Shown in pieces: positions 1 through 13,500 of a stretch of 64,000 bases of DNA (positions are counted from its first letter, which is position 1; each line of letters opens with the position of its first letter). The notes below the pieces were generated by a model. The model had not been told where the DNA came from, ran no database searches, and was given only the letters and a program-made list of their open reading frames with translations. The stretch is from positions 30,094,912-30,158,911 of the forward strand of contig NC_092675.1 of NCBI RefSeq assembly GCF_964355755.1, in the 5' to 3' direction. Both the position numbers and the translations under genes were made by a program. Source of the DNA: Antedon mediterranea (taxonomy: Eukaryota > Echinodermata > Crinoidea > Comatulida > Antedonidae).

Positions 1-1104
1 TAACAAGTTATTTCTATTGTATAATTCATAGTAAAAGTTTGGATGGCAGTAGAATTAATGGTTTATATGTATAATTTGGAAAAAAATTGATGTGAAGGTA
101 CAATTGAACAATTTAGTGGGAAAAGGTGCCATGCTTTGACATTTGTTAATATCATGTCACATGAGGTTTTTCCTAACTAACATCTTGATTTCCTGCACAA
201 AGCCTTATAGTAAAAGTTTAAATGGTAACAGCAGTAATGGTATGTAGAATTTGGAAAAATGTATGTGAAGGTAAAATTGAAAAACCAATAAATATCAGCC
301 TTTACTAAACATTGACAGTTGAATACCAACACTTTGTTGTTGTCTTTATATTAATTTATACTATCTAACAGAAATTCTCTTTGTGATTTTTACCATTTGC
401 CAAGGATAAATTTAAATAATAAATAGTAGTAAAACTGAGGGATTTACATATTGGAGACTGCATTTAACAACTGAATATTCTATTTGTCAAGGACCAAGTA
501 CAGTAACTCTGATTTAAAATATAGTATTGTAATGTAAGATAACAATTTTGTAAAATGCATGTTGTCACATTTATATATCAAAAAATAGTCCGTTCAAAAA
601 AGTGAAAAGGGTGTTTTCTCTCTCTATCCAACCGCATGCTCATACTACAATTATTTTCTACATGATATCATTATTGCAATTAGGACGACCTAAAAGACAG
701 TACTATAGTACCCCTGACACTAGATCAAAATATAGGTTGAGTTTAGGTAGTATGGCAGGTAAGAAAAAGTAAATTTTAACATTGTATGATTTCCTATTTG
801 TAAATTATCATATTATCTATGCTTTATGACCTTTTTTACACATTAATCATCTGAAATATGTAATTTAAAAATATAAATACAATTTTATGCATGAACAGAA
901 CTATAGTACAGTAATTTCAAATATCTCAATGAACTTATAATTTATAAGTTAACCCTAATGGTAAAATATATGTGTAATTAAAGAATAGATAAAAAGTATT
1001 ATAATAATACTAAGCATCGTTCATTATATTATACAAAGTTTCTTTTTAAATTAGAAAAATGAAAACTCAAAATTACTACTGTACTGTACAATATGGAGCC
1101 TGAA

Positions 1105-1275
1105 ATACACAAACCAGGAGTGTTAGTCGATGGTGTAAGCAGGCAAATACACAAACCAGGAGTGTTAGTCGATGGTGTAAGCAGGCAAATACACAAACCA
1201 GGAGTGTTAGTCGATGGTGTAAGCAGGCAAATACACAAACCAGGAGTGTTAGTCGATGGTGTAAGCAGGCAAATA
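1105..1275. repeat. 42-bp minisatellite, 4 copies
   Basis: Four near-identical 42-bp units (core ACACAAACCAGGAGTGTTAG). The period is a multiple of three, so both strands stay open and give spurious repetitive peptides. Confidence 0.9.
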
Positions 1276-2371
1276 CATTTAAAAATGTTGTTTTTTATCA
1301 ATTTTAACAATGAAAATGTGGTCACATGATAAATGTAAGTGTCCAGTAACTGGTAAATGAATGTCAAGAGGTAGTTAGAATGATAGATATAGACTCTTAA
1401 GAACTCTTAATAAGAGAATGAAGAGTGTCCAGGTGCCTTGTTGTCCAGGGGCTCATCCCATGTCTTCAACCCCATACCAATCATAGCATTCTATAGCCTA
1501 CACAAGGACCTACTTCCGCTATTGTATCCTGCTACTAGCAAATAAACTTGGACAATTGCCAACAAAGCTTATAAATATTAAAAATAATTTGCTTTACTAT
1601 ATTTTAATATGTATAGATTAGTAGTAACTGTAGTATAGCAGTCAAAAGGCAGAATAGCCTGAAAATGACCATTAAATCACTCATTTTCCAATGCATGCAC
1701 CAAGTAGTTTGCAACTAGTGATGACAAATAATACATTTTATTAGCTTTTTAGTAAAGTATGTTATTTAATCAATAAAATGAAAGTCTTATAAACTTTGTC
1801 CTCTTTCTCCTCCCACGACCCAATACGTGTGTATAGGGTACCTATTTATCAGGTTGCAGATTCATCACCAATTCATTATCTAGGCTAAGATGGTGCTGGC
1901 CCATTGGAGAGATAACCGCTAGTAGTCCCCTTTTACAACAGAACAGAAACAGCTTCACAAGATTCTATTTCCATCCAGGGTTACCTTCTATATCCCCGCC
2001 ATAAGAAATTCTTAACCTCCTTGTCGAAGCAGCAGTATTGTTTTTTGGCATACACCCATAAACTTAGCTGGCGCCTAAACTAGATATCAATTTGTAGTTA
2101 AATTCATGGCCACATTTTCTAGGGACCAACAGTAGGAAATGACAAGCAAAACAACCAATACTGATAATGTTGAATATTGGTTATAATATTTATGTGAACG
2201 GATTACAAAAATCAAGTACCTGTACATACAAGTTCAATCAAATGTTTCTTTAAGTAATAATATGTAATGAATGTTTATGAGTTGGATGGGAGAATATTTT
2301 TATGAGTTGAAAGACTGACTGTTCTAAATGAGGTGGAGCCAAATTAAATAGAACGGTCAGCCTGGGCGTAC

Positions 2372-2490
2372 TGTACAATAGGCTTACACTTTTTATGGGC
2401 CTAGGGGTACTGTAGACTTACACTTTTTATGGGCCTAGGGGTACTGTAGGCTTACACTTTTTATGGGCCTAGGGGTACTGTAGACTTTTT
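2372..2490. repeat. About 35-bp minisatellite, roughly 3 copies
   Basis: Direct repeats of a unit containing CTTACACTTTTTATGGGCCT followed by AGGGGTACTGTAG. Confidence 0.85.
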
Positions 2491-3030
2491 AAGCAGTAGG
2501 CAAGCTACTGTTGGATGGCGATTTGCCATCCTTCTTCAAGCACAATACTATTATTGTCTCCAATAATTGTAGCGCTGTATCCACTACTGAATCAAAATCA
2601 AACAAATTTCAAGCTACTTTAAGTAAAGCGCCTTTTTGGAGACGATACTGTTATCACTATCAGTATCAACAACGTACTGTTTTAGATTGATTAAACTATT
2701 ATGAAATTTATCTTCAACATCCGGCCTACTGTTTGAAAAAAAAACTCACAATTAACTAATCACCATCATAATTAATAAATTTTCCTGTTCAGTAAAACTA
2801 ATACTTGAATAACATAATATGCAATAGTTGAATGGCAAAGACACACTTGAGTGTGTTATGTAATCACTAATAATATTAATTGTTGTCCAAGGTTTGTTCA
2901 AATACAACTTCCAAGTTAAGCAGATCATCTATTAAACATTTTGCACAAGTTTTCAGGGTGATATTAAATATTGTTTCAATTGATGTCATAGCACAACTTT
3001 GAGATTATGTCACATCTTTGGTGAACCTTA

Positions 3031-3172
3031 GGCTCTGTCTACATTATCAAACTAGTTTGACAAAAAAGTGTGATGTGCCCAAACATGGTAGTGATGTGCC
3101 CCGGTATGTGATATGACATCATGTTCAAATATGGGCACATCACATTTTTTTTATAGTGTAGACGGAGCTTTA
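3031..3172. mobile_element. CTCTGTCTACACTATCAAAC-family MITE, copy 1
   Basis: Short non-autonomous element with terminal inverted repeats GGCTCTGTCTACATTATCAA and ATAGTGTAGACGGAGCTTTA. The interior carries the family words GATGTGCCCA and GGGCACATCACA. Confidence 0.85.
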
Positions 3173-4476
3173 GTAGATTTTTGTACACATTTACATTTTA
3201 CCTTAATAATATTCCTGGTACGGTAGTTTTTTAAACTCTTAGGAAAGTTTCTGTTGTAAAATGCAAAAATCATTCACATATCAAAACAATGTATTTGAAA
3301 TTTAAATCACAGACCTTTTAGACTATGAACAGCCAAACTTGATTAACAACATTTTCTGCTAAACTCATTTCAGAAAAAAGTGTTGCAAAGTCAAAACAAC
3401 ATGTGTTTTATTCAAATATTTTAACATATTTTTATGTTAATCTCAAAGTTGTAGTATCCAGATGATTTTAGTACATTTTCAGCTCAATATTTTTAGAATC
3501 AATTTACTTTCCATAAAGCCTACTAGGTCTATATTGTCAGCAAAGCTAAGTGAGCTTAAAATAGGACATTGATGTACTTATTGCATTTACATTAGATCGA
3601 CAGTAAAACCCCTCAAGTGCTGAAGGAGAAAGGAAGTGTATCCAAAATGAACAAACTCATATCTAGGACATCATTATAATCTTTCAAACATTGATGAGTG
3701 CATTTTACTTTATTAATTGGCAGCTTTTTCTGTGCTTTACTATCTGGAACATTTCATCAGTAGGCACTTATATGCATCACTATTTCTAACTTTGTCTAGT
3801 GCTCTTAAAGCCACAAATTTAAATATTACAGTTTTATGACTTTATTATAATAACTGTAGGATACCCATGCTCCCATGTTATTTTCAAACATAGTCATCTT
3901 ATTTGCTCTATACTGTTATTATTTTTTCAGTTACAAAACTAGCATGTTAACACTAAATTGTGCTAGCTATAAAAAATAAATAAATATTGATTCTATACTA
4001 TTTTTCAGCTATTTTAATTAGAAAAATGTTTTTGTGAATGTCTTCACCAACTTTATAAAATAATTTACATGTATTACATTATCATTAGAAAATAATATGA
4101 GTTATAAAAACAGTAAAATTATGTTATGGGACTCAATGGCCTCATAACTACCAGGATTCTCGGGTCATAGGTTGTGACCTATGTCTGCATTTTGTTATGG
4201 TTGCTAGGTAATATTGGAAGCCCACATGATGAAGTAGAAATGTTTTATATTCAACAATATCTTTATTTGTATTTTGAGGGAGTAATGAATCAGGGTTGTT
4301 TCACCCCAAGAAGACGTTTCAACCCACTTTTTTGCATTTGGGGACGGGGAGTTAATAGCGGGAGGGGGACATTTTGTCACAATTGCTATTGATAAACTAG
4401 TAGCAATCTCAAACTTGACATGTATACAGTATTACATGGACATTTGTCATAAATCTAGTAAATTTAGATTACTAAC

Positions 4477-4525
4477 CTCAGTTAACGCATGTAGTTGTCC
4501 ATTATGTACACACACTCCTTTGAAT
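4477..4525 (-). CDS. TESK: TESK exon C (49 nt, pre-hinge strand)
   Basis: This tiny exon lies between an acceptor TTATAG and a donor GTTAGT. It completes the split Arg codon from exon B and reads RFKGVCVHNGQLHALTE, the highly conserved TESK segment before the hinge. It ends in phase 0. The following exon, expected to begin Y-x-N-G-G, was not found in 1-4476 and should lie left of the window. Confidence 0.85.
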
Positions 4526-7500
4526 CTATAAATAACAACATTTTATTTAATCATAAATAACAATGTAGTATAAATGATAACAATCAGTCAAAGAAAAGAA
4601 GAAATTCCAGAAGCGCAATATAAAACTAGTTTGACAAAAAATGATGTGCCCAAATATGGTAGTGATATGAAATCATCATGTCCATACATAGGCACATCAC
4701 ATTATTTTTGTCACATAAAGTTTGATAGTGTAGACAGAGCTTTAAACTCATTCACCAGAGAGTTACTGTACATTGAAAGCATGTCATAGTAGAAATTTAA
4801 ATAAATATTTAACAGTACTATTCAAACTGTATACTTTTTGTTGGTAGAGTACATACTGTAAATGCAGATGCATTCTATAATAACTATGTCAATGTGTCAA
4901 AGGTTAACCTATAAATAGATTTTTATCTACTACTATTCATATTTTCAAGGTCATTTATTACTTTCAATTTATATGATGAAATGAAATAATGAAATTTGCA
5001 AATTTTGGCTTATTTACATTGTAAATTTATATATAGCTGGAAGTCATAAAACATGAATAAGGTTTGTTATTCAACATGTTTGGTAAAGCTGCATATATTA
5101 ATTATTATATTTAGGGCAACTTGTTTACATGAATCATGGAGGTATAAATTATACCTCCATGCATGGATGAAGCATATTTATCTTGTAATGCATTCAGTGT
5201 GAATACAAAATGTCTGTCATAACAAAAAAGTAAGGGCCTGTTCAGACTTTAGAATTTGCACATGTAAATGGTTGCGTTCGGAAATTAAATTGTTCTTCGG
5301 GTATAAATTTTGCAATAAACAACTGTATAAAAAACCGGACAAATTTGGTGGATTTTTCAATTACACTTTAAACTGCAAGCTTGTGTTGACAAGTTTACCT
5401 TACATTTGTAAAAAGATGCGCGGCCTAGCTTAGAGCTCTGAGCTGGCTTTATGTTCAAGGCACTACTTACTACTGTAGTAGCAAGCGACGCAATCGCTGC
5501 TTTGTTTTGACTGTATTCAGCAGCCACTGTTTGTGGGTGAAGAAGTAAATCATCCAAAAAGAAGCAAAATAAAACTTCTTGCTGGATTTAATATTGATAA
5601 TTTGTTGTCAATTTGTAAAGTTGGTAACTAAAGGGAATCATACTATAGTTCGTCAAAGGTCTGAACACCGAACATGGGATATGGGAATAGCATCATAGTA
5701 ACTTTTTTTTAGTCCATGTATGGTTACACGTATAATTGGGTCTATGTCCGTAGTTCAAACCCAAAATTTGAATTTTGTTACATACTGTTGCAAAGATAGT
5801 AAAAAGGGCAAATGTTTTAACTTGCCATTTAAAGTATGACCATTATAAACATCACATGGTTCCATTGAAATGAAAGTGACCACATACTGTATTTACATTC
5901 TAGTGTAAATTAATTTGAACATGACATATTTCTTTGTGTAAATGCTGCTTTGTTGTCCAATCATCTTGTTGTTTATACTATGTACTTTAAACCCAATCAG
6001 GACATTCTGACAGTAAATCCATATTCTTGGTTCTTTTTTGTATTTTGTCTCTTGGAAACTAGTACAGAACACTTACTGTTAAGCTCTGTCTACACATGGA
6101 GAAATCAGTTAGCTAACTGATTTCTCCATGGTCTACACTATCAAACTTTATGTAACAAAAAAATGTGATGTGCCCATATTGACGTGATGATGTCATATCA
6201 CTACCATATTTAAGCATATCACTACCATATTTGGGCACATTTTTTTGTCAAACTAGTTTGATAGGTAGACAGAGATTTACAGATATTCAGTTTGGAAACA
6301 AATTCATTTTTAATCTACCTTATTTGACCCATTTAATGCCATATCGCCCTTCTTAAATATCAGACTACCAACTGATTTCTCAGATATTTTGTTTCCTGTT
6401 GGCATGTAAATTACAAGGATGCATAAGATTTAAAAGGAAAGATTGCAATAAATTATTATTCTAACAATTGGTGGCCAATCAGAAGCAGTATGACGTATCA
6501 TTGAGTATCACTATCATTACGCCAGGAGCAGATGCAGATTTACTTGTATTATTTACTGAAAAGGTGTATGTTTGGTTTACATACTTGATGTATTGTGATA
6601 ACAAAAATGAATTTAAACATTACTTTAAAATTGTTAAAGATATATTGTCTCACTGGAAAAAATAATGATTTGTAGAATATTCTACTTTAACATCAATAGT
6701 AACATTTATTTTAAACAGTTTATTTTGTCTTATAATGAATGAAATTATTATTTTTGTTCGTTTTAACTAACTTTATTAATTATGCACTATAATATCACCT
6801 ATTCTATGTTCTTTATTATTTATGTTTAGACATCTTTGCATTCATCAAATTATTGTCATTGAAGAGTTTTGATTCACACAAACAAGGCGTTGGATTTGTT
6901 CATTCTTAAAAAATAGGATACATTTAATTAAAAAACAGTACAGTACTGTATGAAGGAAAACAGAATTCTGATATTTCATTCAAATGTTTTAAAATGTAGT
7001 AGTACACAGCCTTCACGTGTCACATAATTAAATTTTATTTCATGATATGCTGGCTAATGGGCATATATTTAATGTTTCCTTTAAATGCTTTTATGAGTTT
7101 GTCATGTGATTAGTTTGTCATGTTATGAGTTAAAATAGTATTCAGACATCAGTCATGTGGTAAATAGACTCTCGGCTGCTACTATGTCCTTTAAAACATT
7201 TAGGTAATTGTGCCACAGTATTTACCGGTATGTATTAAGAAGGGAATGTGAGGGGATAATAAAGAAAGGATAGAAAGAGAGAGGATAGAAAAAGAGGGGA
7301 TAGAAAAAGAGGGGATAGAAAAAGAAAGGATAGAAAGGAAGGGGATAGAAAGAGAGGGGATAAAAAGAGAAAAGATAGAAAGAGAGGGGATAGAAAGAGA
7401 AAAGATAGAAAGAGAGAGAGAGAAAAAGAAAAGATAGAGAGGAAGGGGATAGAAAGAGAGGGGATAGAAAGAGAGGGGATAAAAAGTGAGGGGATAGAAA

Positions 7501-10500
7501 CAGAAAAGATAGAAAGAAAGGGGATAGAAAAGAAGGGATAGAAAGAGAAATAATAGAAAGAGAAGGGGATAGAAAGAGAAATAATAGAAAGAGAAGGGGA
7601 TAGAAAGAGAAAAGATAGAAAGAATGGGGATAGAAAAGAAGGGATAGAAAAGAAGGGATAGAAAGAGAAATAATAGAAAGAGAAGGGGATAGAAAGAGAA
7701 ATAATAGAAAGAGAAGGGGATAGAAAGAGAAAAGATAGAAAGAATGGGGATAGAAAAGAAGGGATAGAAAAGAAGGGATAGAAAGAGAAATAATAGAAAA
7801 GAAGGGATAGAAAGAGAAATAATAGAAAGAGAAGGAATAGAAAGAGAAAAGAAACTGAAGAGAGGAAAGAATTAACTTTTAAATGTGAAGTAAAATAAAA
7901 ACGATTTACCTGACAATGTTTTTGTGCGTTAATCTATTGAGTAGTTCAACTTCATGTATAACATTAGCTCTGTTGTCATAGCGTGTATTCATCTTGAGCA
8001 CCATTACTTCTCCACTTATTCGATGCCAAACCTGTAAAATGAAGAAAATACGTCATACAGACTTCAATAACGTCATTCGAATGATAGTCCATTGCTCATG
8101 GTGCTGTTACTCATACAGCAAATTACATTGTCTTTATTAATATGCTTACAATTACATAAAGACACACCAAGACATTGTACAAAATGTGTATAGTACATGT
8201 TCAGTAATTGCAGTAAAGTACGTTTTGTAGTAAGTAGTCATTATTAATGAATGATTTTGTTCTGGCATTTTTAACGATCTATAATTCATGTAGCATCAGA
8301 TGGTTGAACGTTGAAGAAAAAAGATTAGAGAAAAAGGTCTACGTATATCTGCCAGAATTGAAAAATATATACATACATACATTGTTGAAATTAAACGCCA
8401 TTTATTTACCTATTTTCCTCTGTTTTTTTGTCAATTACTTTTGTTCTTACACGCAGATTATAAATTTAAGTATGAAAAGTGTATTCATATTTACTATACA
8501 GAGTTTACAACAATAATTTTGGATGACATTTTAAAGTTTATTTTCTAGCGACAGAAATAGGCAAAACATTTTAAACAGTTAAATTTTAAATTTATTTTTA
8601 TTCTGTCTCAATTATAGTAAATACTTGTTGTATCTGATTTTTTGGCCATTTATTATTGTAATACTAGGCATATTACAGTATATTGTACTTTATTTATTTT
8701 TTTTGCAATTTTAAGAACACTATTTTTAAAGAAATGTTATAAATTGATAAGGATAGATGAACTTCTGATCTAAGTGAATTAAGGAAACGATTTATCATTT
8801 TAACCATACGCAAGAGTGGATCTAATGCTATAATCTTTCACACCAGTAGCTAAAAAAGCAAAAGATATTTATTTAAGATAATTGAGTAGAAGTATATAAA
8901 GAGGCTATTTGTCTGATAACAGTTCAAGAGATAGTTACAATACCAGACTGTTCACAAGCTATGTATTATTCCTTCTAGTTTTCACTGTTTTATTTATATA
9001 GACTAATGAACCATTTCGAGACAAGTTTAGTATTTTGGTGTTCTTTGTGTTATGTAAGCGCACGCTTTATTGTAATTAACATGGATGATTTGGCTCTACT
9101 GGAATCTGATCAGCTACAGTACACTATCAAATGTTTGTACTTGAATCTAACAGAAACAGATAGATTTGATCGGCTACAGTACACTATCAAATGTTTTTAC
9201 TTGAATCTAACAGAAACAGATAGATTTGATCTGCTACAGTACACTATCAAATGTTTTCCTTGCATAAACAGAAACAGATTTGATCTAAAGGTCTGTTTCT
9301 GCTGCGAGCAAATAAACGATTAATAAACTTTGTGAATAAGTATCTAAGTATAAATAAGTATAAATATCCAAATGTCAACACTGGTTCTCATTTTGCTTGG
9401 ATGTTGTAAACTGGTTGCTATTCAGCTGCATTGCAAAATAATGGTTAATTGTTTGACAGCCTGAGCACATTGCATGTTGTTAGGTAATGCTAATGTTTTA
9501 TTGACGACCACCCACGGATATTAAACATTTTTTTTTAAATTCTATTATGAAATAAATGTTTGGTATGTAGCAGACAAGCCCTTACTGTACAGTACAAGTT
9601 GTCATACAAATATAATGTATACAGTATCTCAATAAAGAAAAAAAAACAATCAAAAACAGGTCATTTATAGAACAGTATTATTAATAATCCTCTGGTATAA
9701 TCCCACCCCTCTAGAACACGAAATTGGGCCGGCATGGAATAATCCCCGGGAGAACCTTGGTTCAGGAAAAAAATTATTAGTATTCGTAAGCATTTCTTGT
9801 AAAAACTCATCTGAACTGACTAAAGATAGGCCTATATCCAGACCAAAAGTCAATACTGGGACTATAACCGGAGATATGCCTGTTTGTGAATGAAACACAG
9901 AAGTAAGGGATGGGATTAGACCCGAAGTGGGATTAGACCCGAAGTGGGATTAGACTCGAGGATATACAATACCAGTTTTATGTGTTACTATAATTACAGT
10001 ATCATCATTATTACTTTCATTACCATGAAATCCTTATTTTATAAAATCTATTTTGTTAATAATAACAGCTTACTGGGGATTTGAAGAATACAATATAAAG
10101 GTAAAAATGAACTCAAGTTTATTGAACCAGTTAGATAAGCTGTCAGGTATTTCAAAATGAAATTGTGAGTAATATCTAAAACGGATTCATTGTTAGCCTA
10201 TCGGACATTGGAAGCATTATAGATATTGTTTGAAACTTTATAGGAATGAACCAGGAAGGGGGATGTGTTTATTTCCTGTTTCTAACAATATTGACGTGTA
10301 TAGCCTACGGTAATCATCACGATCTCTTTATATCTATTGTACACATTGTGTTGTTACTTCCAATATTAACTGATCTTTCAATTGATGTAGGCCTACTGGA
10401 CAAGTAGTAAACCAACAAAACAGCAATTTGAAAAGGAAAATTCTAAAGTAGTAAAATCATCTTTTATTTCAAATAAAAAAAAACATATAAGGTATAAACC

Positions 10501-13500
10501 AACATCCCAGGTCACAGCTTGGAGGTCAGAGCATGAAAGGGTAAGCAAGACAACCAATACAAAACACTTAAAATAAGAAGGTACAAATAGTAGAAAACAC
10601 ATCCAAAAGCCATAACATTAATAATAGATTGCTATTAAAAAAAATTGCTTCCACACAGTTACATTTCTTCTGAAATACCAAATCATTTTTTTTGTTACCA
10701 TATTCAGTAATTTTGCTCCCTGAAAAACTGGTGGTATTAGTACGCCATTCATATCATTTTTACTTTTATGTTGAACAATATTCATTTTGCAATATAGGGA
10801 TTTTTACGAAAAATGGTCAAAGGCACATAGCGTAAAACAATTACTGATTGGGTGTCTTTGATAGTTGATTTGAGACCATTTTATTTGTCCTGTTGGCAAT
10901 AAAATGAAGGTAATTCTATCAGTATTTACAAGTTATTTCCTAGCACAACATAAACGGGTCCAAAAGTCTTTCTATATGCGATTAAATTAGAGAAAAATGT
11001 CAAGGTCTACTACTAGTATACACCTTATATTAATATTAGTAATGCTGTTATCTTTATAGCCACTTTGCCAAGCAATCTTGTACCAAATGACTGATTTTTC
11101 ACAGTCGACTTTTCATTTAACAGACTCTCTGAAAACCAGAAACTCTCCCAATACCAGAATTTTCTTGAGGACCAAAACGTCCCAAATTACTTTTCAAAAA
11201 CACATTCCGAAAACCAAACATACAGTATTTGGCCAGCCGAAATGTGTCTGGTATTGGGAGAGTGGACTGTATACTGTACAGTGACACTGACCAGCAGCAA
11301 CACTGCTGTGCGGAGGTTTAATTCACAGAGTCTGGTAAACATGGCAATGACATTGACATTAATCAATAATTATCAATCATATCATTCCACCTACTCATTG
11401 CAAGTCTACAGAATGTCTGCCATTATTACTACAGAAAATTATGCCTACTGTAATTACAGATGTACAGAAATGTAGATTTAAGAGGAAAATAAATTATGAT
11501 TTGCTGTAAATTATGGGAAATTACAGTAAAACGTAATAATTATGGACGACACCATGAAAAGACTCGTTTCCAGGTTTTTTGTCCAGTGTGGAAGTGCCAA
11601 ATGGTAGACCGTTGGCCTTTCGCTTTCATAATGTGCCAAACAGTCAGAAAATCTGCTCCAGTCCACATGCCCAAACTGACATGTGTAAAAAAAAAGATAA
11701 TTGAACTTTTCTATATTCTTTGTTTTGCCTGGTTTTAACTTCACATATCAATATAACTGATTTTGATCAATGTTTATTTGGTATTATCTGATCTGATATT
11801 ATTCAGGAAGTTATTAATTAAAATTAATTATGAAGTTTGTCAGGATGGAGTATCAGTTGTAAACCCATTGTATGTTGACCTTTTGACCTTTGTATGTTGA
11901 CCTTTGTGTGTTGACCTTTGTGCTGACCTGTCAATCTGCCTGACTTTAAAATAAAAACATAATATTCAAAAGCAATAATCCTGTGGTTGAATTGGATTGG
12001 AAAATATGATAAATTAAATTCAAGTGTTTTATAAATCACAAGGAATTAAAGCAATCACTTTAAATAAATACGATGATTTAAATAGTGAGTCAATGGCCAA
12101 GTGGTTAGGTAAGAGATGTTTTATTCTGAAGACTCACTTTATGACAAACCCATTGGGCAGACAAGACATTCTATAGCCTAGCCTTATGGTTCTGGTGTTT
12201 CTTGGCAGGAGAAACTGGAAAATTTTCAATAAACCGGTCAAATCGCAGGGTGAAAATTCAACGAAAAATAACGGTTATGTGATTGACAAATGTAGTATCT
12301 CGGATGTTTGACTGCTTAATCTCATTGCATTTTGGATAATATTAACGTTTTTGACCACCCACAAATTTAAACGGCTATTGGCGTGTAGAAAATGTAGTCA
12401 GTCTAAAAATATAATTATTGAAATAAACGGTATATTTGGTGCTACAGCAGATGCAGGCCCTAAACATATATTGCCAAATATGTATTATTATGATGATTTT
12501 TGTGGTTAATGTATCCTTATTGGTGACATTAAAGTCTCCAAGGACATGTGGAGGTGCCATATCAAAGGGTACTTGGTGGAAATAAGCCAACATCTCACCC
12601 TCATCACAAACAAACAACTACTAACAATAGAACTTCAACAGAAAAACAGAAGCCACATCTATTAAACGGAACAGTTTGATAAGATAACAAGCTGATGATA
12701 GGCTGCTGAGAAAGAAAATGAAACAATAACTGAGAATATAACGAGGACATTCAAACGCTATAAACAATACAATGTTGTATTTAAACATCATTTAAATAAA
12801 CAATGTGAAATTGAAACTACAGTTTAGTGAAGTATAACAAAGGAATTGAATAACAACATTCCTGACTTCTGTAAACTTTGTTTATAAATATAAAATAGAA
12901 ACAATTGGTATAAAAAAAAAAGTTATTATTTTAAAATTTAAAAGTTAAGTGAAAACGTGATGTTTATGTTATTCCATAAATTTAGAAAGAACAAAGGGAA
13001 ATGAAGTTGACTATGTATTTTTAGCTCACATAATGTAACTGTATTGGATCATCAATGTTAGAACTAGTCTGGCTTTATTACCAAGTATCAGTAAGGCCCC
13101 GTTTCTGCTGCCAAAAATATACCGTATATATACGGTATATTTTATTTACGGTATATTTTTTGGCAGCAGAAACGGGTCTCCTAAAAAATATACCGTATAT
13201 ATATACGGTATATATACGGTATATTTTATTTACAGTATATTTTTTGGCAGCAGAAATGGGTCTCCTAAAAAATATACCGTATATATATACGGTATATATA
13301 CCGCATAAATATCCCCATCGGATATTATACGGTATATTCCAAAATATACCGTATATTTTGTACCCCGTTTCTGCTGCACTCAAAATATACCGTATATGTG
13401 ACCCGGCCCATGACACGAGGTCAAAAACTAACAGAGCGTGACGCGTTTGTTTGCTTTTTCTGCTGCATTGACACACACGTGTATAAGCAAGCAACAGATC

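Larger units (their letters stand above)
1..4476. other. TESK intron 3 sequence (no exon found)
   Basis: AT-rich non-coding sequence that should be the left part of a TESK intron. It holds a 42-bp minisatellite (about 1105-1275), a 35-bp minisatellite (about 2372-2490) and a MITE (3031-3172). I looked for the next kinase exon on the minus strand and saw none. Confidence 0.5.

Noticed and set aside
1029-1367. 112- and 78-codon frames over the 42-bp repeat
   Set aside because: Minisatellite artefacts with a period divisible by three.
1800-2060. Possible further TESK exon or SINE in a GC-richer patch
   Set aside because: Minus-strand frames hit stops and lack a kinase motif; no clear tRNA-like box pair was seen.
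13055-13494. Overlapping 128- and 138-codon frames on both strands
   Set aside because: They run through the palindromic GTATATAC array of the Harbinger-like element; the symmetry makes both strands open.
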